Below are positions 53,289-62,720 of a stretch of 64,000 nucleotides of DNA, one piece after another; within the stretch, counting starts at the first letter, position 1, and each line of letters opens with the position of its first letter. The position numbers and the translations under genes were made by a program. Source of the DNA: Vibrio ostreae (GTDB lineage Bacteria; Pseudomonadota; Gammaproteobacteria; Enterobacterales; Vibrionaceae); the NCBI RefSeq assembly GCF_019226825.1, contig NZ_CP076642.1, forward strand, positions 62,001 through 126,000, in the 5' to 3' direction. The notes below the pieces were generated by a model that saw only the letters and a list, made by a program, of their open reading frames with translations, was not told the DNA's origin and did not search any database.

Positions 53289-54047
53289 ATGTCGGTACCA
53301 CCTTTATTGTCTTTATCACCGTCTTTGAGCCAGAACACGGTACTGATTCGTGGTTTGTTCCGCGGCAAATACCACTGGGGTGATTTACCGCAACGTCTGC
53401 AATGTCTGTTTCCGCAGCGTCGTTTTATCTGCCTCGATATTCCTGGTGCCGGCACCCGCTGCAGAGAAATCTCTCCCTGTCACATTGATGGCATGGTTGA
53501 AAGTTTGCGTAATCAATTGCCCAAGGATCAACGGGTTGATCTGATAACGATTTCTATGGGCGGTATGGTGGGGTTGCAGTGGGCGCACAATTATCCGCAC
53601 CAGGTTCAGAGCCTGTTGTGCATCAACACCACGGCGCGTGGATTCAGCCCGTTTTATCAGCGGCTGCGCCCGCAAAATTATCTCCCCATTCTCAGCGCTT
53701 TGCGTGCTGATCCCGAGCGCAGAGCTGAACTGATTTACGCTATGGTTGCTAATCGCCCGCCTGATCAGCAAGTGATTAACGATTGGGCGGAACTGGAGCG
53801 GCGTTATCCGATGCAAAGCGGTAATTTCTTCCGCCAGCTGGTGGCGGCCATGCGTTTTCGGGCGATAAAACCATCATGCCCGGTTCGCTTTATCTCGTCA
53901 CGGTGCGATCACCTGGTCAGTTACCAAGCGACGCAGGCGTTAGCGCTTGCCTGGGGTTGCAGTCTGGTCATCAATCAACAGGACGGACATGATATACCGC
54001 TCGATAACCCGGACTGGCTGTGTCATCAGCTGACTGAGTGGTTGTAG
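53289..54047 (+). CDS. Alpha/beta hydrolase
   Basis: This 252-aa hydrolase starts at the ATG at 53289 with GGAGAG upstream. The oxyanion region is LIRGLFRGKYHWGDLPQRL, the nucleophile elbow is ISMGG, an acid lies in SSRCDHLVS, and the histidine is in QQDGHDIPLDNPDW. The substrate is unknown; esters or lipids are likely. It follows the AraC gene by 66 bp in the same direction and may be in the same transcript. Confidence 0.85.
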   Translation: MSVPPLLSLSPSLSQNTVLIRGLFRGKYHWGDLPQRLQCLFPQRRFICLDIPGAGTRCREISPCHIDGMVESLRNQLPKDQRVDLITISMGGMVGLQWAHNYPHQVQSLLCINTTARGFSPFYQRLRPQNYLPILSALRADPERRAELIYAMVANRPPDQQVINDWAELERRYPMQSGNFFRQLVAAMRFRAIKPSCPVRFISSRCDHLVSYQATQALALAWGCSLVINQQDGHDIPLDNPDWLCHQLTEWL

Positions 54048-54175
54048 CACGAATAACTGATATATTTGTTAATTTAGTGTGCACCTATTCACATAAACAA
54101 TTTGACGACTTTGCTTTTCTTTCAATATCGCCAACTTTTTAATTGATAGTTTAATCACAACGTCAGAGGGTTACT

Positions 54176-54736
54176 ATGAACGGATATAAAAAGCTTTTGC
54201 TCATTCCATGTTGTTTGTTTTCAACCACAGTGTTCTCAGCGGATTATAATCCCCAATCTGTTGCACCTCATCCTTATATCGGCCTGGCTTATGCCTATGT
54301 GGATGCGGATATAGAAGTTGATGGAGTAGGCTCAGATAATATTGATAACAGCTTGCTTGGTCTTATTGTCGGTTATCAGTTACACCAGAATTTTGCGGTT
54401 GAGTTTCGCGGTTATGGCAATATATCAGACTATGATGCATTCGGATCATCAATTGAAGTCGATACAGCGTTTAGCTTACTGGGGCGAGGAATTATCCCTA
54501 TTTCAGAAAACTTTACAGTTTATGGTCTGGTTGGTGCTGGGAAAGTTAAAGGCAAAATCGATAGCTATTCTGAGACTGAAACAGAAATTCAGTATGGTGT
54601 AGGAATGGCGATCAATAAAGGTCAGCCGCTTGAGCTTCAAGTGGAGTGGTTCAGGATGTTTGACGACAGTTTCGGCGTTGAGGGTGTCAATTTTGAGGGT
54701 GATAACATCAACGTCAATTTGGTTTACCACCTTTAG
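54176..54736 (+). CDS. Outer-membrane beta-barrel protein
   Basis: This 186-aa protein has a signal peptide of about 22 residues (VFS-AD). Strand-like repeats follow (PYIGLAYAYVDADIEV, LLGLIVGYQLHQNFAVEFRGYG, FTVYGLVGAGKVKG) and the end is NINVNLVYHL. The layout fits an eight-stranded OmpA-like/OmpX-like barrel. It stands alone with its own terminator. The base composition is more AT-rich than its neighbours. The function is unknown. Confidence 0.83.
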   Translation: MNGYKKLLLIPCCLFSTTVFSADYNPQSVAPHPYIGLAYAYVDADIEVDGVGSDNIDNSLLGLIVGYQLHQNFAVEFRGYGNISDYDAFGSSIEVDTAFSLLGRGIIPISENFTVYGLVGAGKVKGKIDSYSETETEIQYGVGMAINKGQPLELQVEWFRMFDDSFGVEGVNFEGDNINVNLVYHL

Positions 54737-54759
54737 TTGCTGATTTACCTGATATAAAA

Positions 54760-54790
54760 AAGGGCGAACCAGTGGTTCGCCCTTGTCTTT
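54760..54790. terminator. Bidirectional terminator between convergent genes
   Basis: AAGGGCGAACC pairs with GGTTCGCCCTT around an AGT loop. On the plus strand GTCTTT follows, and on the minus strand TTTTTTATA. It separates the barrel gene from ahpF. Confidence 0.9.
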
Positions 54791-54801
54791 CATTCTGCTT
54801 G

Positions 54802-56370
54802 TTAGCCTTGTTTACGAATCAGGTAATCAAAGGCACCCAGGCTTGCTTTTGCACCTTCACCCATCGCAATGATGATTTGCTTGTAAGGTACGGTGGTTGC
54901 GTCACCGGCCGCAAAAACGCCTGCCATGCTGGTTTCACCGCGGCTGCCAATTTCGATTTCACCGCGGTTTGAAAGTTCAACCGCAGAATCCTTCAACCAC
55001 TCAGTGTTTGGAACCAGACCGATTTGAACGAAGATACCGGACAGTTCAAGCTGCTTGATTTCGTCAGTATTACGATCTTTATAAGCCAGACCGGTCACGC
55101 GCTTACCATCACCGATGACTTCGGTGGTCTGTGCCATGGTGATGATATCCACGTTAGGTAGTGAATTCGCTTTGTTAATCAGCACCTGATCGGCACGCAA
55201 TGTGTCGGCAAATTCCAGTACCGTTACGTGTTCTACGATGCCTGCCAGATCAATGGCCGCTTCGATACCTGAGTTACCACCACCGATGACGGCGGTTTTC
55301 TTACCTTTGAACAGCGGACCGTCACAGTGTGGGCAGTAGGCAACCCCTTTATTACGGTATTCTTGCTCGCCCGGTACGTTCATTTCACGCCAGCGTGCAC
55401 CAGGGCTCAGGATAATACTGTTACTTTTCAGAGTCGCGCCACTTTGCAGATTGACATGGATTTTGCCGTCGGCGGTAAATTCCGAGCCCATCAGCTTTTC
55501 GGCTTGCTGTTCGGTAATAATATCAACGCCGTATTCTTTAAGGTGCTCACCAAGGTTCGCCACCAGTTTTGGTCCTTCAGTGTGTTTCACCGAGATAAAG
55601 TTCTCGATTGCCATGGTGTCCATCACCTGGCCACCCAAACGCTGAGCAACAATACCGGTACGGATACCTTTGCGGGCTGCGTAAATTGCTGCTGCCGCAC
55701 CAGCCGGGCCACCGCCCACAACCAGTACATCGTATGGGTCTTTTTCGTTCAGGCTGGCGGCCGCTTTCTCTGCTGCGCCGTCGTCTAGCTTGTTGAGTAT
55801 TTCAGCCAGTGTCATACGACCCTGACCAAACAGTTCGCCATTTACGAATACACTCGGTACTGCCATGATATCGCGCTGTTTTACTTCATCCTGGAACAGG
55901 GCGCCATCGATCATGGTGGTGCGTATATCTGGATTAATCGCGGCCATCATATTGAAGGCTTGCACTACATCCGGACAGTTCTGGCATGACAGGGAGATAA
56001 ACACTTCCACGTCCAGCTTTTTGTCCAGTCGTGCAATCTGATCAATCGTGGCCTGATCGAGTTTGATCGGATGGCCGCCTGAGTGCAGCAGTGCCAGAAC
56101 CAGAGAAGTAAACTCATGACCCATAGGGACGCCGGCAAAACTCAAAGAGGTGCCTTTGTCCGGGTTGGTTACTGTCATGACAGGCTTGCGATCACTGGCA
56201 TTGTCGTCGCGTTCCACGCTGACAAGTTCGCTCAGCGAAGCAATGTCATTCGCCAGTTCAAGAATATTTTGCGCGCCTTTACTTTCATCTAGGCTGACCA
56301 CTAGACGGACTGGCTGTTTTAAGTTCGCCAGATACTGAGATAACTGCTGTTTGATCGCTTGGTCTAACAT
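54802..56370 (-). CDS. ahpF: Alkyl hydroperoxide reductase subunit F
   Basis: AhpF uses NADH and FAD to reduce AhpC, which removes peroxides. The 522-aa length is normal. The N-terminal double-thioredoxin domain has the redox pair C129-C132 (LSCQNCPD). The FAD site is [12 protein letters not shown] near 217, the second redox pair is C346-C349 (AYCPHCDG), and the NADH site is [12 protein letters not shown] near 361. [12 protein letters not shown] motif closes the FAD domain. It lies 156 bp after ahpC in the same direction, with a hairpin between that probably sets the subunit ratio. Confidence 0.97.
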   Translation of the reverse strand: MLDQAIKQQLSQYLANLKQPVRLVVSLDESKGAQNILELANDIASLSELVSVERDDNASDRKPVMTVTNPDKGTSLSFAGVPMGHEFTSLVLALLHSGGHPIKLDQATIDQIARLDKKLDVEVFISLSCQNCPDVVQAFNMMAAINPDIRTTMIDGALFQDEVKQRDIMAVPSVFVNGELFGQGRMTLAEILNKLDDGAAEKAAASLNEKDPYDVLVVGGGPAGAAAAIYAARKGIRTGIVAQRLGGQVMDTMAIENFISVKHTEGPKLVANLGEHLKEYGVDIITEQQAEKLMGSEFTADGKIHVNLQSGATLKSNSIILSPGARWREMNVPGEQEYRNKGVAYCPHCDGPLFKGKKTAVIGGGNSGIEAAIDLAGIVEHVTVLEFADTLRADQVLINKANSLPNVDIITMAQTTEVIGDGKRVTGLAYKDRNTDEIKQLELSGIFVQIGLVPNTEWLKDSAVELSNRGEIEIGSRGETSMAGVFAAGDATTVPYKQIIIAMGEGAKASLGAFDYLIRKQG

Positions 56371-56418
56371 ACCGGGATACCTTTATTATTTATTTTAAAT
56401 GGAGTGGTCACTCTGGAT

Positions 56419-56475
56419 AAAAGGAAGAGCCAGCCGGGCATTCAGGTCGTCAGGTAGAGCGCCCGGCCAGCTCTT
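56419..56475 (-). promoter_or_regulatory. Stem-loop between ahpC and ahpF (partial terminator)
   Basis: On the minus strand, AAGAGCTGGCCGGGC pairs with GCCCGGCTGGCTCTT with one mismatch, then CCTTTT follows. It may stop part of the transcription after ahpC, so that AhpC is made in excess. Confidence 0.65.
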
Positions 56476-56526
56476 AAATCATCTTGTAATCATGGGATTA
56501 CGGATTAATTTTGCTAGAAAGTCTGA

Positions 56527-57084
56527 TTAGATTTTGCCAACCAGGTCCAGTGACGGAGCCAGAGTCTCTTCACCTTCTTTCCATTTTGCCGGACATACTT
56601 CGCCTGGGTGAGAAGCGACGTATTGCGCTGCTTTCACTTTACGCATCAGGTCTTCTGCGTCACGGCCGATACCTTCAGCAGTGATTTCCATAGCCTGGAT
56701 AGTCCCTTCTGGATCAATCAGGAATGTTGCACGGTCTGCAAGACCCTGGCCTTCACGCATTACACCGAAGTTGTTGGTGATGTTGCCGGTTTGGTCGCCA
56801 ACCATGTAGTAGTTGATCTTGCCGATAGTGTCTGAGCTATCGTGCCATGCTTTGTGAGTAAAGTGGGTGTCAGTCGATACTGAGTACACTTCAACACCGC
56901 GAGACTGAAGCTCAGCGTAATGGTCTGCAAGGTCGCCTAGCTCTGTCGGACATACGAAAGTGAAGTCCGCAGGATAGAAGAAAAATACTGCCCATTTACC
57001 CAGAACGTCCTGTTCTGTGATGTCTACGAATTCGCCGTTTTTGAATGCAGTCGCGCTAAATGGTTTGATTTTAGTATTAATCAT
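56527..57084 (-). CDS. ahpC: Alkyl hydroperoxide reductase subunit C (peroxiredoxin)
   Basis: AhpC is the peroxidase that reduces hydrogen peroxide and organic peroxides. The 185-aa protein has the peroxidatic cysteine C45 in [11 protein letters not shown] and the resolving cysteine near residue 164 in [11 protein letters not shown]. It keeps the [10 protein letters not shown] motif. It is reduced by AhpF, encoded downstream. A nearly perfect OxyR motif centred about 99 bp upstream of the start codon indicates peroxide-induced expression. Confidence 0.98.
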   Translation of the reverse strand: MINTKIKPFSATAFKNGEFVDITEQDVLGKWAVFFFYPADFTFVCPTELGDLADHYAELQSRGVEVYSVSTDTHFTHKAWHDSSDTIGKINYYMVGDQTGNITNNFGVMREGQGLADRATFLIDPEGTIQAMEITAEGIGRDAEDLMRKVKAAQYVASHPGEVCPAKWKEGEETLAPSLDLVGKI

Positions 57085-57164
57085 ATTCCGAGTTTCCTTT
57101 AAGTTATTGGTTGGAATGTCTTGTCTTCGGGAACTATATTCCCACCAAGTCGAGATTAAGAAAA

Positions 57165-57201
57165 ATCGCTTATTGCTATTAAATTGATAGGTGATTTCTA
57201 T
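57165..57201. promoter_or_regulatory. OxyR-binding motif upstream of ahpC
   Basis: The layout is ATCG-N7-CTAT-N7-ATAG-N7-CTAT. This matches the four-block OxyR consensus (ATAG-N7-CTAT repeated) at 15 of 16 block positions with exact spacing. Confidence 0.8.
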
Positions 57202-57302
57202 CCAAAAATGCGCTTAGTAAGCTTTGGTGCAAACGAGAGAGGAAGATCCAGAAAGGTGAGAGCAGGAGGTCGGATTTTATTTTTCTTCTATTTTACAGCT
57301 GG

Positions 57303-58250
57303 TTAGGTTTTCTTTTGCGTTAGCTTGCTGTACAGGGCCAGAGAGACTTTAGATATTGGCCTGCGGCCCAGAATATGGCTGATAGCCCAGCCCGCCTTGG
57401 CGACCTGCTGCAGATCGACCCCGGTGTGTATTCCCAGTCCTTGGCACAGATAGAGCACATCTTCTGTCGCCACATTGCCCGCCGCGCCTGGCGCGTAGGG
57501 GCAGCCACCTAAGCCTGCCACACTGCAGTCTATGGTGGTAATGCCCATTGACAGCGACTGATACAAATTGGCCAGAGCCATCCCCCAGGTATCGTGAAAA
57601 TGCACGGCTAACTGCTTTGCCTGCACTTGTTTCCGGACTGCCTCAAGCATCCGGGCGATACGCAGTGGCGTGCCTGTGCCGATCGTATCGCCAAGCGAGA
57701 TCTGGTAGCAGCCGAGGTCGCGCAATGCTTCGGCGACACTGGCGACTTGTTCGGGTGGTGTCGGTCCGTCATAAGGGCAGTCAGCCACGCAGGAGAGATA
57801 GCCGCGGACTTTGAGTCCTAGTTGTTGTGCCTGGCTGACAACGGGCTCGAAGCGCTGCAGGCTTTGCTCGATTGAGCAATTGATGTTGTGCTGGCAAAAG
57901 CCCTGCGAAGCTGAAGTAAAGATGGCGATCTCATCCGCCTGACAGGCGATGGCCTGTTCGAGGCCGCGCAGGTTGGGAACCAGCGCCGAGTAAGTCACGG
58001 TCGGCGCGCGTTGAATGCCGCTGAACACTTCATGGGAGTCTGCCATTTGCGGCACCCATTTGGGGGAGACAAACGCACCGGCTTCAATATAAGTCAGACC
58101 GCTGGCCGATAGCTGGTCAATCAGCGCGATTTTAGCCGCGCTAGTGACCGCACTTTCATTTTGCAGCCCGTCACGGGCACCGACTTCAACCAGAGTGACG
58201 GCTGGTGGAAATTCGCACAAGAGGCCTGCCCGGGAAAGAAGCGCTTTCAT
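57303..58250 (-). CDS. liuE: Hydroxymethylglutaryl-CoA lyase
   Basis: The enzyme splits HMG-CoA into acetyl-CoA and acetoacetate, the last step of leucine breakdown. I chose the ATG at 58250 (315 aa), which overlaps the liuC stop as ATGA. Motifs are VEVGARDGLQNE near 21, ASGLTYIEAGAFVSPKWVPQMA, the metal-binding HFHDTWG, and the catalytic cysteine in AGLGGCPYAPGAAGNVATEDV. It is the last gene of the minus-strand liu operon. The biotin-carboxylase subunit gene (liuD), usually just before it, is not present here. Confidence 0.95.
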   Translation of the reverse strand: MKALLSRAGLLCEFPPAVTLVEVGARDGLQNESAVTSAAKIALIDQLSASGLTYIEAGAFVSPKWVPQMADSHEVFSGIQRAPTVTYSALVPNLRGLEQAIACQADEIAIFTSASQGFCQHNINCSIEQSLQRFEPVVSQAQQLGLKVRGYLSCVADCPYDGPTPPEQVASVAEALRDLGCYQISLGDTIGTGTPLRIARMLEAVRKQVQAKQLAVHFHDTWGMALANLYQSLSMGITTIDCSVAGLGGCPYAPGAAGNVATEDVLYLCQGLGIHTGVDLQQVAKAGWAISHILGRRPISKVSLALYSKLTQKKT

Positions 58251-59077
58251 TGAGGTTCTCCCGTGTTGCCGCCTGAAGGGGGAATCCAGTTTGGCGCACG
58301 TTTGGCAAAAAAGGCGCTCAGCCCTTCCTGGCCCTGGGGGGACACGCGGATGTCGGCGATTAATTGGCTGGTATAAGCGATCAGTTTTTGATCGAGCGGG
58401 CTGTCGGCGCAGCGCTGGCACAGGGCTTTGGCCTGCGTCAGGGCGGCGGGGCTGTTGAGCAGGATTTGCTCGCAAAGCTGTTGCACCGCCAGCGATAAAT
58501 CTTGGGGCTGGTCACTGACCTGTTGATGAATTAACCCCATCTGCAGCGCGCTGGCGGCATCAAACGGTTCGGCGGTCAGCATATAGCGCCGTGCCTGTCG
58601 CTGGCCAAGGGTTCGGCACACATAGGGGGCAATGGTGGCCGGGATCAAACCCAGTTTCACTTCACTTAAGCAAAAGCGGGCACCGGCACTGGCTAGCGCG
58701 ATATCGCAGCAACAGATAATGCCCAGTGCGCCGCCGAATGCACAGCCTTGCACTGCAGCAATAGTCGGATGGGGAAAAGTATCCAGGGTCTGCATCAGCA
58801 GCGCCAGCTGGGCGGCATCGCTGTGATTATCCGAATGTGATTTGGTTGCCATCGCGCGCATCCAGTTGAGATCGGCACCGGCAGAAAAATGGCGGCCATT
58901 GGCCTTGAGGACCAGCAGGCGTACCTTGGTATCTTTGGCCAAATCGTTGAGGTGATGCAAGAGCAAAGCAATCATCTGATCATCAAATGCATTCGATTTG
59001 TCGATACGGTTGAGAGTTAAGCTGGCGATACCGCTGGCGGATAGTTCACACAGTACACTTGGCTGAGCTGGGTTCAT
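58247..59077 (-). CDS. liuC: Methylglutaconyl-CoA hydratase (enoyl-CoA hydratase family)
   Basis: This 276-aa crotonase hydrates 3-methylglutaconyl-CoA to HMG-CoA. The oxyanion residues are in HFSAGADLNWM and in CAFGGALGI, and the acid is in CLSEVKLGLIPATIAPYV. Identity as LiuC rests on the operon: carboxyltransferase upstream and HMG-CoA lyase overlapping downstream. It starts 15 bp after the liuB stop. Confidence 0.9.
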   Translation of the reverse strand: MNPAQPSVLCELSASGIASLTLNRIDKSNAFDDQMIALLLHHLNDLAKDTKVRLLVLKANGRHFSAGADLNWMRAMATKSHSDNHSDAAQLALLMQTLDTFPHPTIAAVQGCAFGGALGIICCCDIALASAGARFCLSEVKLGLIPATIAPYVCRTLGQRQARRYMLTAEPFDAASALQMGLIHQQVSDQPQDLSLAVQQLCEQILLNSPAALTQAKALCQRCADSPLDQKLIAYTSQLIADIRVSPQGQEGLSAFFAKRAPNWIPPSGGNTGEPQ

Positions 59078-59092
59078 GGCGCGACTCCTGGT

Positions 59093-60694
59093 TTACATAC
59101 GGAAAATACCGAACTGGCTGTCGGCGATTGGCGCACGCAGCACAGCCGCCAATGCACGTCCGAGAGTGTCGCGGGTTTCGAGCGGGTCGAGGATGCCGTC
59201 ATCCCATAAGCGGGCACTGGCGTAATAGGGGCTGCCCTGGGTATCGTATAACTCGACAATCGACTGCCTGAAGGCGGCGGCTTCTGATTCTGACCACTCT
59301 TGCTGACGCCGGGCTTGAATGTCATGCCTTACTTGGGTGAGCACCCCTGCGGCCTGCTCACCGCCCATGACGGAAATGCGTGCGTTGGGCCACATCCACA
59401 TCATGGTCGGATTATAGGCTCGGCCGCACATGCCGTAGTTGCCGGCCCCGTAAGAGCCGCCAATGATGACGGTAAACTTAGGCACGTCGGCACAGGCGAC
59501 GGCCATCACCAGTTTCGCGCCATGCTTGGCAATGCCTTCCGCTTCGACCTTTTTTCCGACCATGAATCCGGTGATATTCTGCAAAAACAGCAGCGGGATT
59601 CTGCGTTTGGCACACAGTTCAATAAAGTGGGCCCCTTTTTGCGCTGATTCGGAAAACAGGATGCCGTTATTGGCCACAACACCTATCGCGTGACCGTGTA
59701 ACGTGGCAAAGCCACAGACCAGTGAACTGCCATACAAAGCCTTAAATTCATCAAACTGAGAGTCGTCCACCAGACGGGCAATGATTTCGCGTACATCAAA
59801 CGACAAACGCAGATCAGCGTTAACGATCCCGTACATTTCTGCGGCGTCATAGCGTGGCGGCAGCACCGAATCAGGCACAAGTGTGGGTGGAAAGTTAGTG
59901 CTGGCGATCGCCTGGCGGGCTAGGGAGAGTGCGTGCTGGTCATTGTCCGCGTAATAATCAGCGACACCGGATTTTTTACAATGCACATCCGCACCGCCCA
60001 GTTCTTCTTCACTGACCACTTCACCGGTCGCGGCCTTGACCAGCGGCGGCCCGGCGAGAAAAATAGTGCCTTGCTGGCGGACAATAATCGATACGTCTGC
60101 CATGGCCGGAATATAGGCTCCTCCCGCGGTGCATAGTCCCATCACCACCGCGATTTGCGGGATCCCTTTGGCGGACATGCGGGCCTGATTGTAGAAGATA
60201 CGCCCGAAATGGTCGCGGTCCGGAAAAACGTCGGCCTGATAAGGCAGATTAGCGCCGCCGGAGTCAACCAGATAGACGCAGGGCAGGTGGCAGCGTTCGG
60301 CAATTTCCTGGGCGCGCAGATGTTTTTTTACCGTGAGTGGATAATAGGTGCCGCCTTTGACGGCCGGATCATTGGCGACCACCATACACTCAATGCCGTG
60401 AATGGTGCCAATGCCGGCGACCACACCTGCGCAGGGCACATCGTCTTCATAAACCTGCCACGCGGTAAACTGACCGATTTCGATAAAGGGGCTGGCAGGG
60501 TCGAGCAACTGCATCACCCGCTCGCGTACCGGCAGTTTGCCTTTCTGACGCTGGCGTTCAATCGCTTGTTCGCCCGCCCCCTGCAGCAGGGTTGCTCTGT
60601 GCTCAGCAAGCTGCTCTACCAGTGTAGTCATGTGTTCCAGGTTGCGTTGGTAAAGTTCAGAGCTGGTTTTGATTTTGCTGTTAATCACGGCCAT
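59093..60694 (-). CDS. liuB: Methylcrotonyl-CoA carboxylase, carboxyltransferase (beta) subunit
   Basis: This 533-aa subunit transfers carboxyl groups from biotin to 3-methylcrotonyl-CoA. I chose the ATG at 60694 (MAVINSKIK), which has a GGAG ribosome site; a GTG lies two codons upstream. Family regions are [83 protein letters not shown], and [18 protein letters not shown]. It needs a biotin-carrying alpha subunit, which is not encoded next to it. Confidence 0.95.
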   Translation of the reverse strand: MAVINSKIKTSSELYQRNLEHMTTLVEQLAEHRATLLQGAGEQAIERQRQKGKLPVRERVMQLLDPASPFIEIGQFTAWQVYEDDVPCAGVVAGIGTIHGIECMVVANDPAVKGGTYYPLTVKKHLRAQEIAERCHLPCVYLVDSGGANLPYQADVFPDRDHFGRIFYNQARMSAKGIPQIAVVMGLCTAGGAYIPAMADVSIIVRQQGTIFLAGPPLVKAATGEVVSEEELGGADVHCKKSGVADYYADNDQHALSLARQAIASTNFPPTLVPDSVLPPRYDAAEMYGIVNADLRLSFDVREIIARLVDDSQFDEFKALYGSSLVCGFATLHGHAIGVVANNGILFSESAQKGAHFIELCAKRRIPLLFLQNITGFMVGKKVEAEGIAKHGAKLVMAVACADVPKFTVIIGGSYGAGNYGMCGRAYNPTMMWMWPNARISVMGGEQAAGVLTQVRHDIQARRQQEWSESEAAAFRQSIVELYDTQGSPYYASARLWDDGILDPLETRDTLGRALAAVLRAPIADSQFGIFRM

Positions 60695-60712
60695 ACGCAC
60701 TCCGTTACAGGT

Positions 60713-61882
60713 TTAACGTGACTCGTTGAACAGTTCCCGCCCAATCAATATACGGCGGATCTCTGACGTTCCGGCGCCGATTTCATACAGCTTGGCATCG
60801 CGCAGCAGGCGGCCGGCCGGAAAGTCGTTGATATAGCCATTGCCGCCTAACAGCTGAATCGTATCTAACGCCATTTGTGTGGCCAGTTCAGCACTGTACA
60901 GAATGGCTCCGGCCGAATCTTTACGGGTCACTTCGCCGCGATCACACGCGCCAGCGACGGCATACACATAAGCACGCGCAGCATTCAGACGGGTATACAT
61001 GTCGGCGACCTTGGCCTGAACCAGCTGGAATTCGCCGATCGACTGACCAAACTGTTTGCGATCGTGAATATAGGGCAGGACCAGATCAAGACAGGCTTGC
61101 ATGATGCCCAGCGGGCCGCCGGCCAGAACAACCCGTTCGTAATCCAGCCCGCTCATCAGCACTTCAATGCCGTGATTGATTTTGCCGAGCACGTTGTCAT
61201 AAGGCACCCGGCACTGGTCAAAGACAAGTTCGCAGGTATTGGAACCACGCATACCCAGTTTGTCGAGCTTCTGGGCTGAAGAGAAGCCGGGAAATTCCCG
61301 CTCAACAATGAAGGCGGTAATGCCTCGTGAACCGGCTTCGGCGGCCGTTTTGGCGTACACAACCACCACATCGGCATCCGGTCCGTTGGTGATCCACATC
61401 TTAGTGCCGCTGAGCACAAAGTGGTCATTGCGTCGTTCGGCTTTGAGCTGCATGCCGACGACATCGGAGCCGGCATTCGGTTCGCTCATCGCCAGTGCGC
61501 CCACCCAGGCACCATCGAGTAATTTGGGCAGATATTTGACCCGTTGATCGGCATTGCCGTTGCGAAAAATCTGATTAACGCACAAATTGGAGTGAGCCCC
61601 GTAACTAAGGCCGACGGAAGCGGAGGCGCGGCTGATCTCCTCCATGGTGATGACGTGGGCGAGGTATCCCATGTGCGCGCCGCCGTATTCCTCACTGACC
61701 GTGACGCCCAGCAATCCCATTTCGCCGAATAACGCCCACAGGTGCTCGGGAAACTGGTTTTGCCGGTCAATATGGTCGGCGATAGGGGCGATATGCTGAG
61801 CAGAAAACGCATTGACCTGCTCTCGCAACATGTCAATGGTTTCGCCCAATCCGAAACTAAGTGGCTGATACTGGCTGTTCAT
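60713..61882 (-). CDS. liuA: Isovaleryl-CoA dehydrogenase
   Basis: This 389-aa FAD-dependent acyl-CoA dehydrogenase oxidises isovaleryl-CoA, the first committed step of the pathway. I chose the ATG at 61882 with the strong GGAGG site. Acyl-CoA dehydrogenase motifs are [34 protein letters not shown] and [35 protein letters not shown]. The catalytic glutamate position typical of this subfamily is consistent with [12 protein letters not shown]. It starts 170 bp after liuR. Confidence 0.95.
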   Translation of the reverse strand: MNSQYQPLSFGLGETIDMLREQVNAFSAQHIAPIADHIDRQNQFPEHLWALFGEMGLLGVTVSEEYGGAHMGYLAHVITMEEISRASASVGLSYGAHSNLCVNQIFRNGNADQRVKYLPKLLDGAWVGALAMSEPNAGSDVVGMQLKAERRNDHFVLSGTKMWITNGPDADVVVVYAKTAAEAGSRGITAFIVEREFPGFSSAQKLDKLGMRGSNTCELVFDQCRVPYDNVLGKINHGIEVLMSGLDYERVVLAGGPLGIMQACLDLVLPYIHDRKQFGQSIGEFQLVQAKVADMYTRLNAARAYVYAVAGACDRGEVTRKDSAGAILYSAELATQMALDTIQLLGGNGYINDFPAGRLLRDAKLYEIGAGTSEIRRILIGRELFNESR

Positions 61883-62010
61883 AACACCTCCGCGTCTTTC
61901 CTTGCGCAGACACAGCGGGCAGAACAAACGCTGTGGTCACAGAAAGTAGCTAACGAAAGATGAAAATGCTGTTGTAGGAAGCGCCTATTACCTTGAATAA
62001 ATAAGTACCT

Positions 62011-62060
62011 GGAAGACATCAGTAACAGGAAGAAATCAGTACTTGGAATCGCTAATTACT
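62011..62060. repeat. Imperfect 17-bp tandem repeats between liuR and liuA
   Basis: Units begin at 62011, 62028 and 62045, each starting GGAA and sharing an ATCAGTA core (more degenerate in the third). A possible earlier unit begins near 61994. The last unit runs into the liuR stop codon. Confidence 0.5.
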
Positions 62061-62423
62061 AACCTTCAGAGCCTGCTCGCAACGTTTGCGCGCAGCCTCC
62101 AACTCTCCCATTACGGCTCCGATGTCATCCAGCTGACGCTGTAAAACCGCCTTTTTATCCTCAATAATATTGAGCATTTTCACTAACTGTGTCTCGCCCT
62201 GATGAGCATCGTAAAGCTCAAACAACTCGCGAATTTCGGCCAGAGAAAAACCCAGACGTTTGCCACGCAAAATCAACTTCAAACGGATCTTATCCCGTCG
62301 CTGATAGATGCGCACTGTGCCTTTGCGCTCTGGCTGTATTAAGCCCATGTCTTCGTAAAAACGAATACTGCGGGTTGTAATATCGAACTCCTTGGCGAGC
62401 TCGCTGATTTTAAAAGTTTCCAC
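62052..62423 (-). CDS. liuR: MerR-family regulator of the liu operon
   Basis: This 123-aa regulator has a MerR helix-turn-helix in the first 70 residues (FKISELAKEFDITTRSIRFYEDMGLIQPERKGTVRIYQRRD). A coiled coil for dimerisation follows (ETQLVKMLNIIEDKKAVLQRQLDDI). It is the first gene of the minus-strand operon. LiuR-type operators lie in the shared region to the divergent thiolase gene. In other gamma-proteobacteria LiuR controls branched-chain amino-acid breakdown; the role here is inferred from context and sequence. Confidence 0.9.
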   Translation of the reverse strand: METFKISELAKEFDITTRSIRFYEDMGLIQPERKGTVRIYQRRDKIRLKLILRGKRLGFSLAEIRELFELYDAHQGETQLVKMLNIIEDKKAVLQRQLDDIGAVMGELEAARKRCEQALKVSN

Positions 62424-62544
62424 TGACCGAAGTCCTCCAACTGCTCATTAGGGCTGGTCTGAAACCAGCGATGAGGGACGTTTGTGCTGTCAGTCACCTG
62501 TGACAGAGCCAGGTGATAAATTGTTATTGTTGTTAGTTTGTTTC

Positions 62545-62589
62545 TTTACGTTTACGTAAATGTTAGTGCTATGCTTACGTAAACGTCAA
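62545..62589. promoter_or_regulatory. Paired LiuR-type operators
   Basis: TTTACGTTTACGTAAAT (62545-62561) and TTACGTAAACGTCAA (62575-62589) are inverted copies of a TT-n-ACGTTTACGTAA element, 13 bp apart. They resemble the LiuR motif and lie between liuR and the thiolase gene, so both divergent units should be controlled together. Confidence 0.75.
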
Positions 62590-62720
62590 GAAGCCGCTGG
62601 GCGAAAATCGCCGGGTTGAAGCGCCTCAGAAAATCAACGAGGCGATTGTGTTCAGTTGTACCCGCCTATAACAAGCGCCTTGTGGTGAATACTTTCGTCA
62701 ACGACACCGAGGACGAGGGC

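Noticed and set aside
62616..62720. Longer N-terminus for the thiolase
   Set aside because: It would extend the protein beyond the family start and into the control region; the ATG at 62721 has a good ribosome site.
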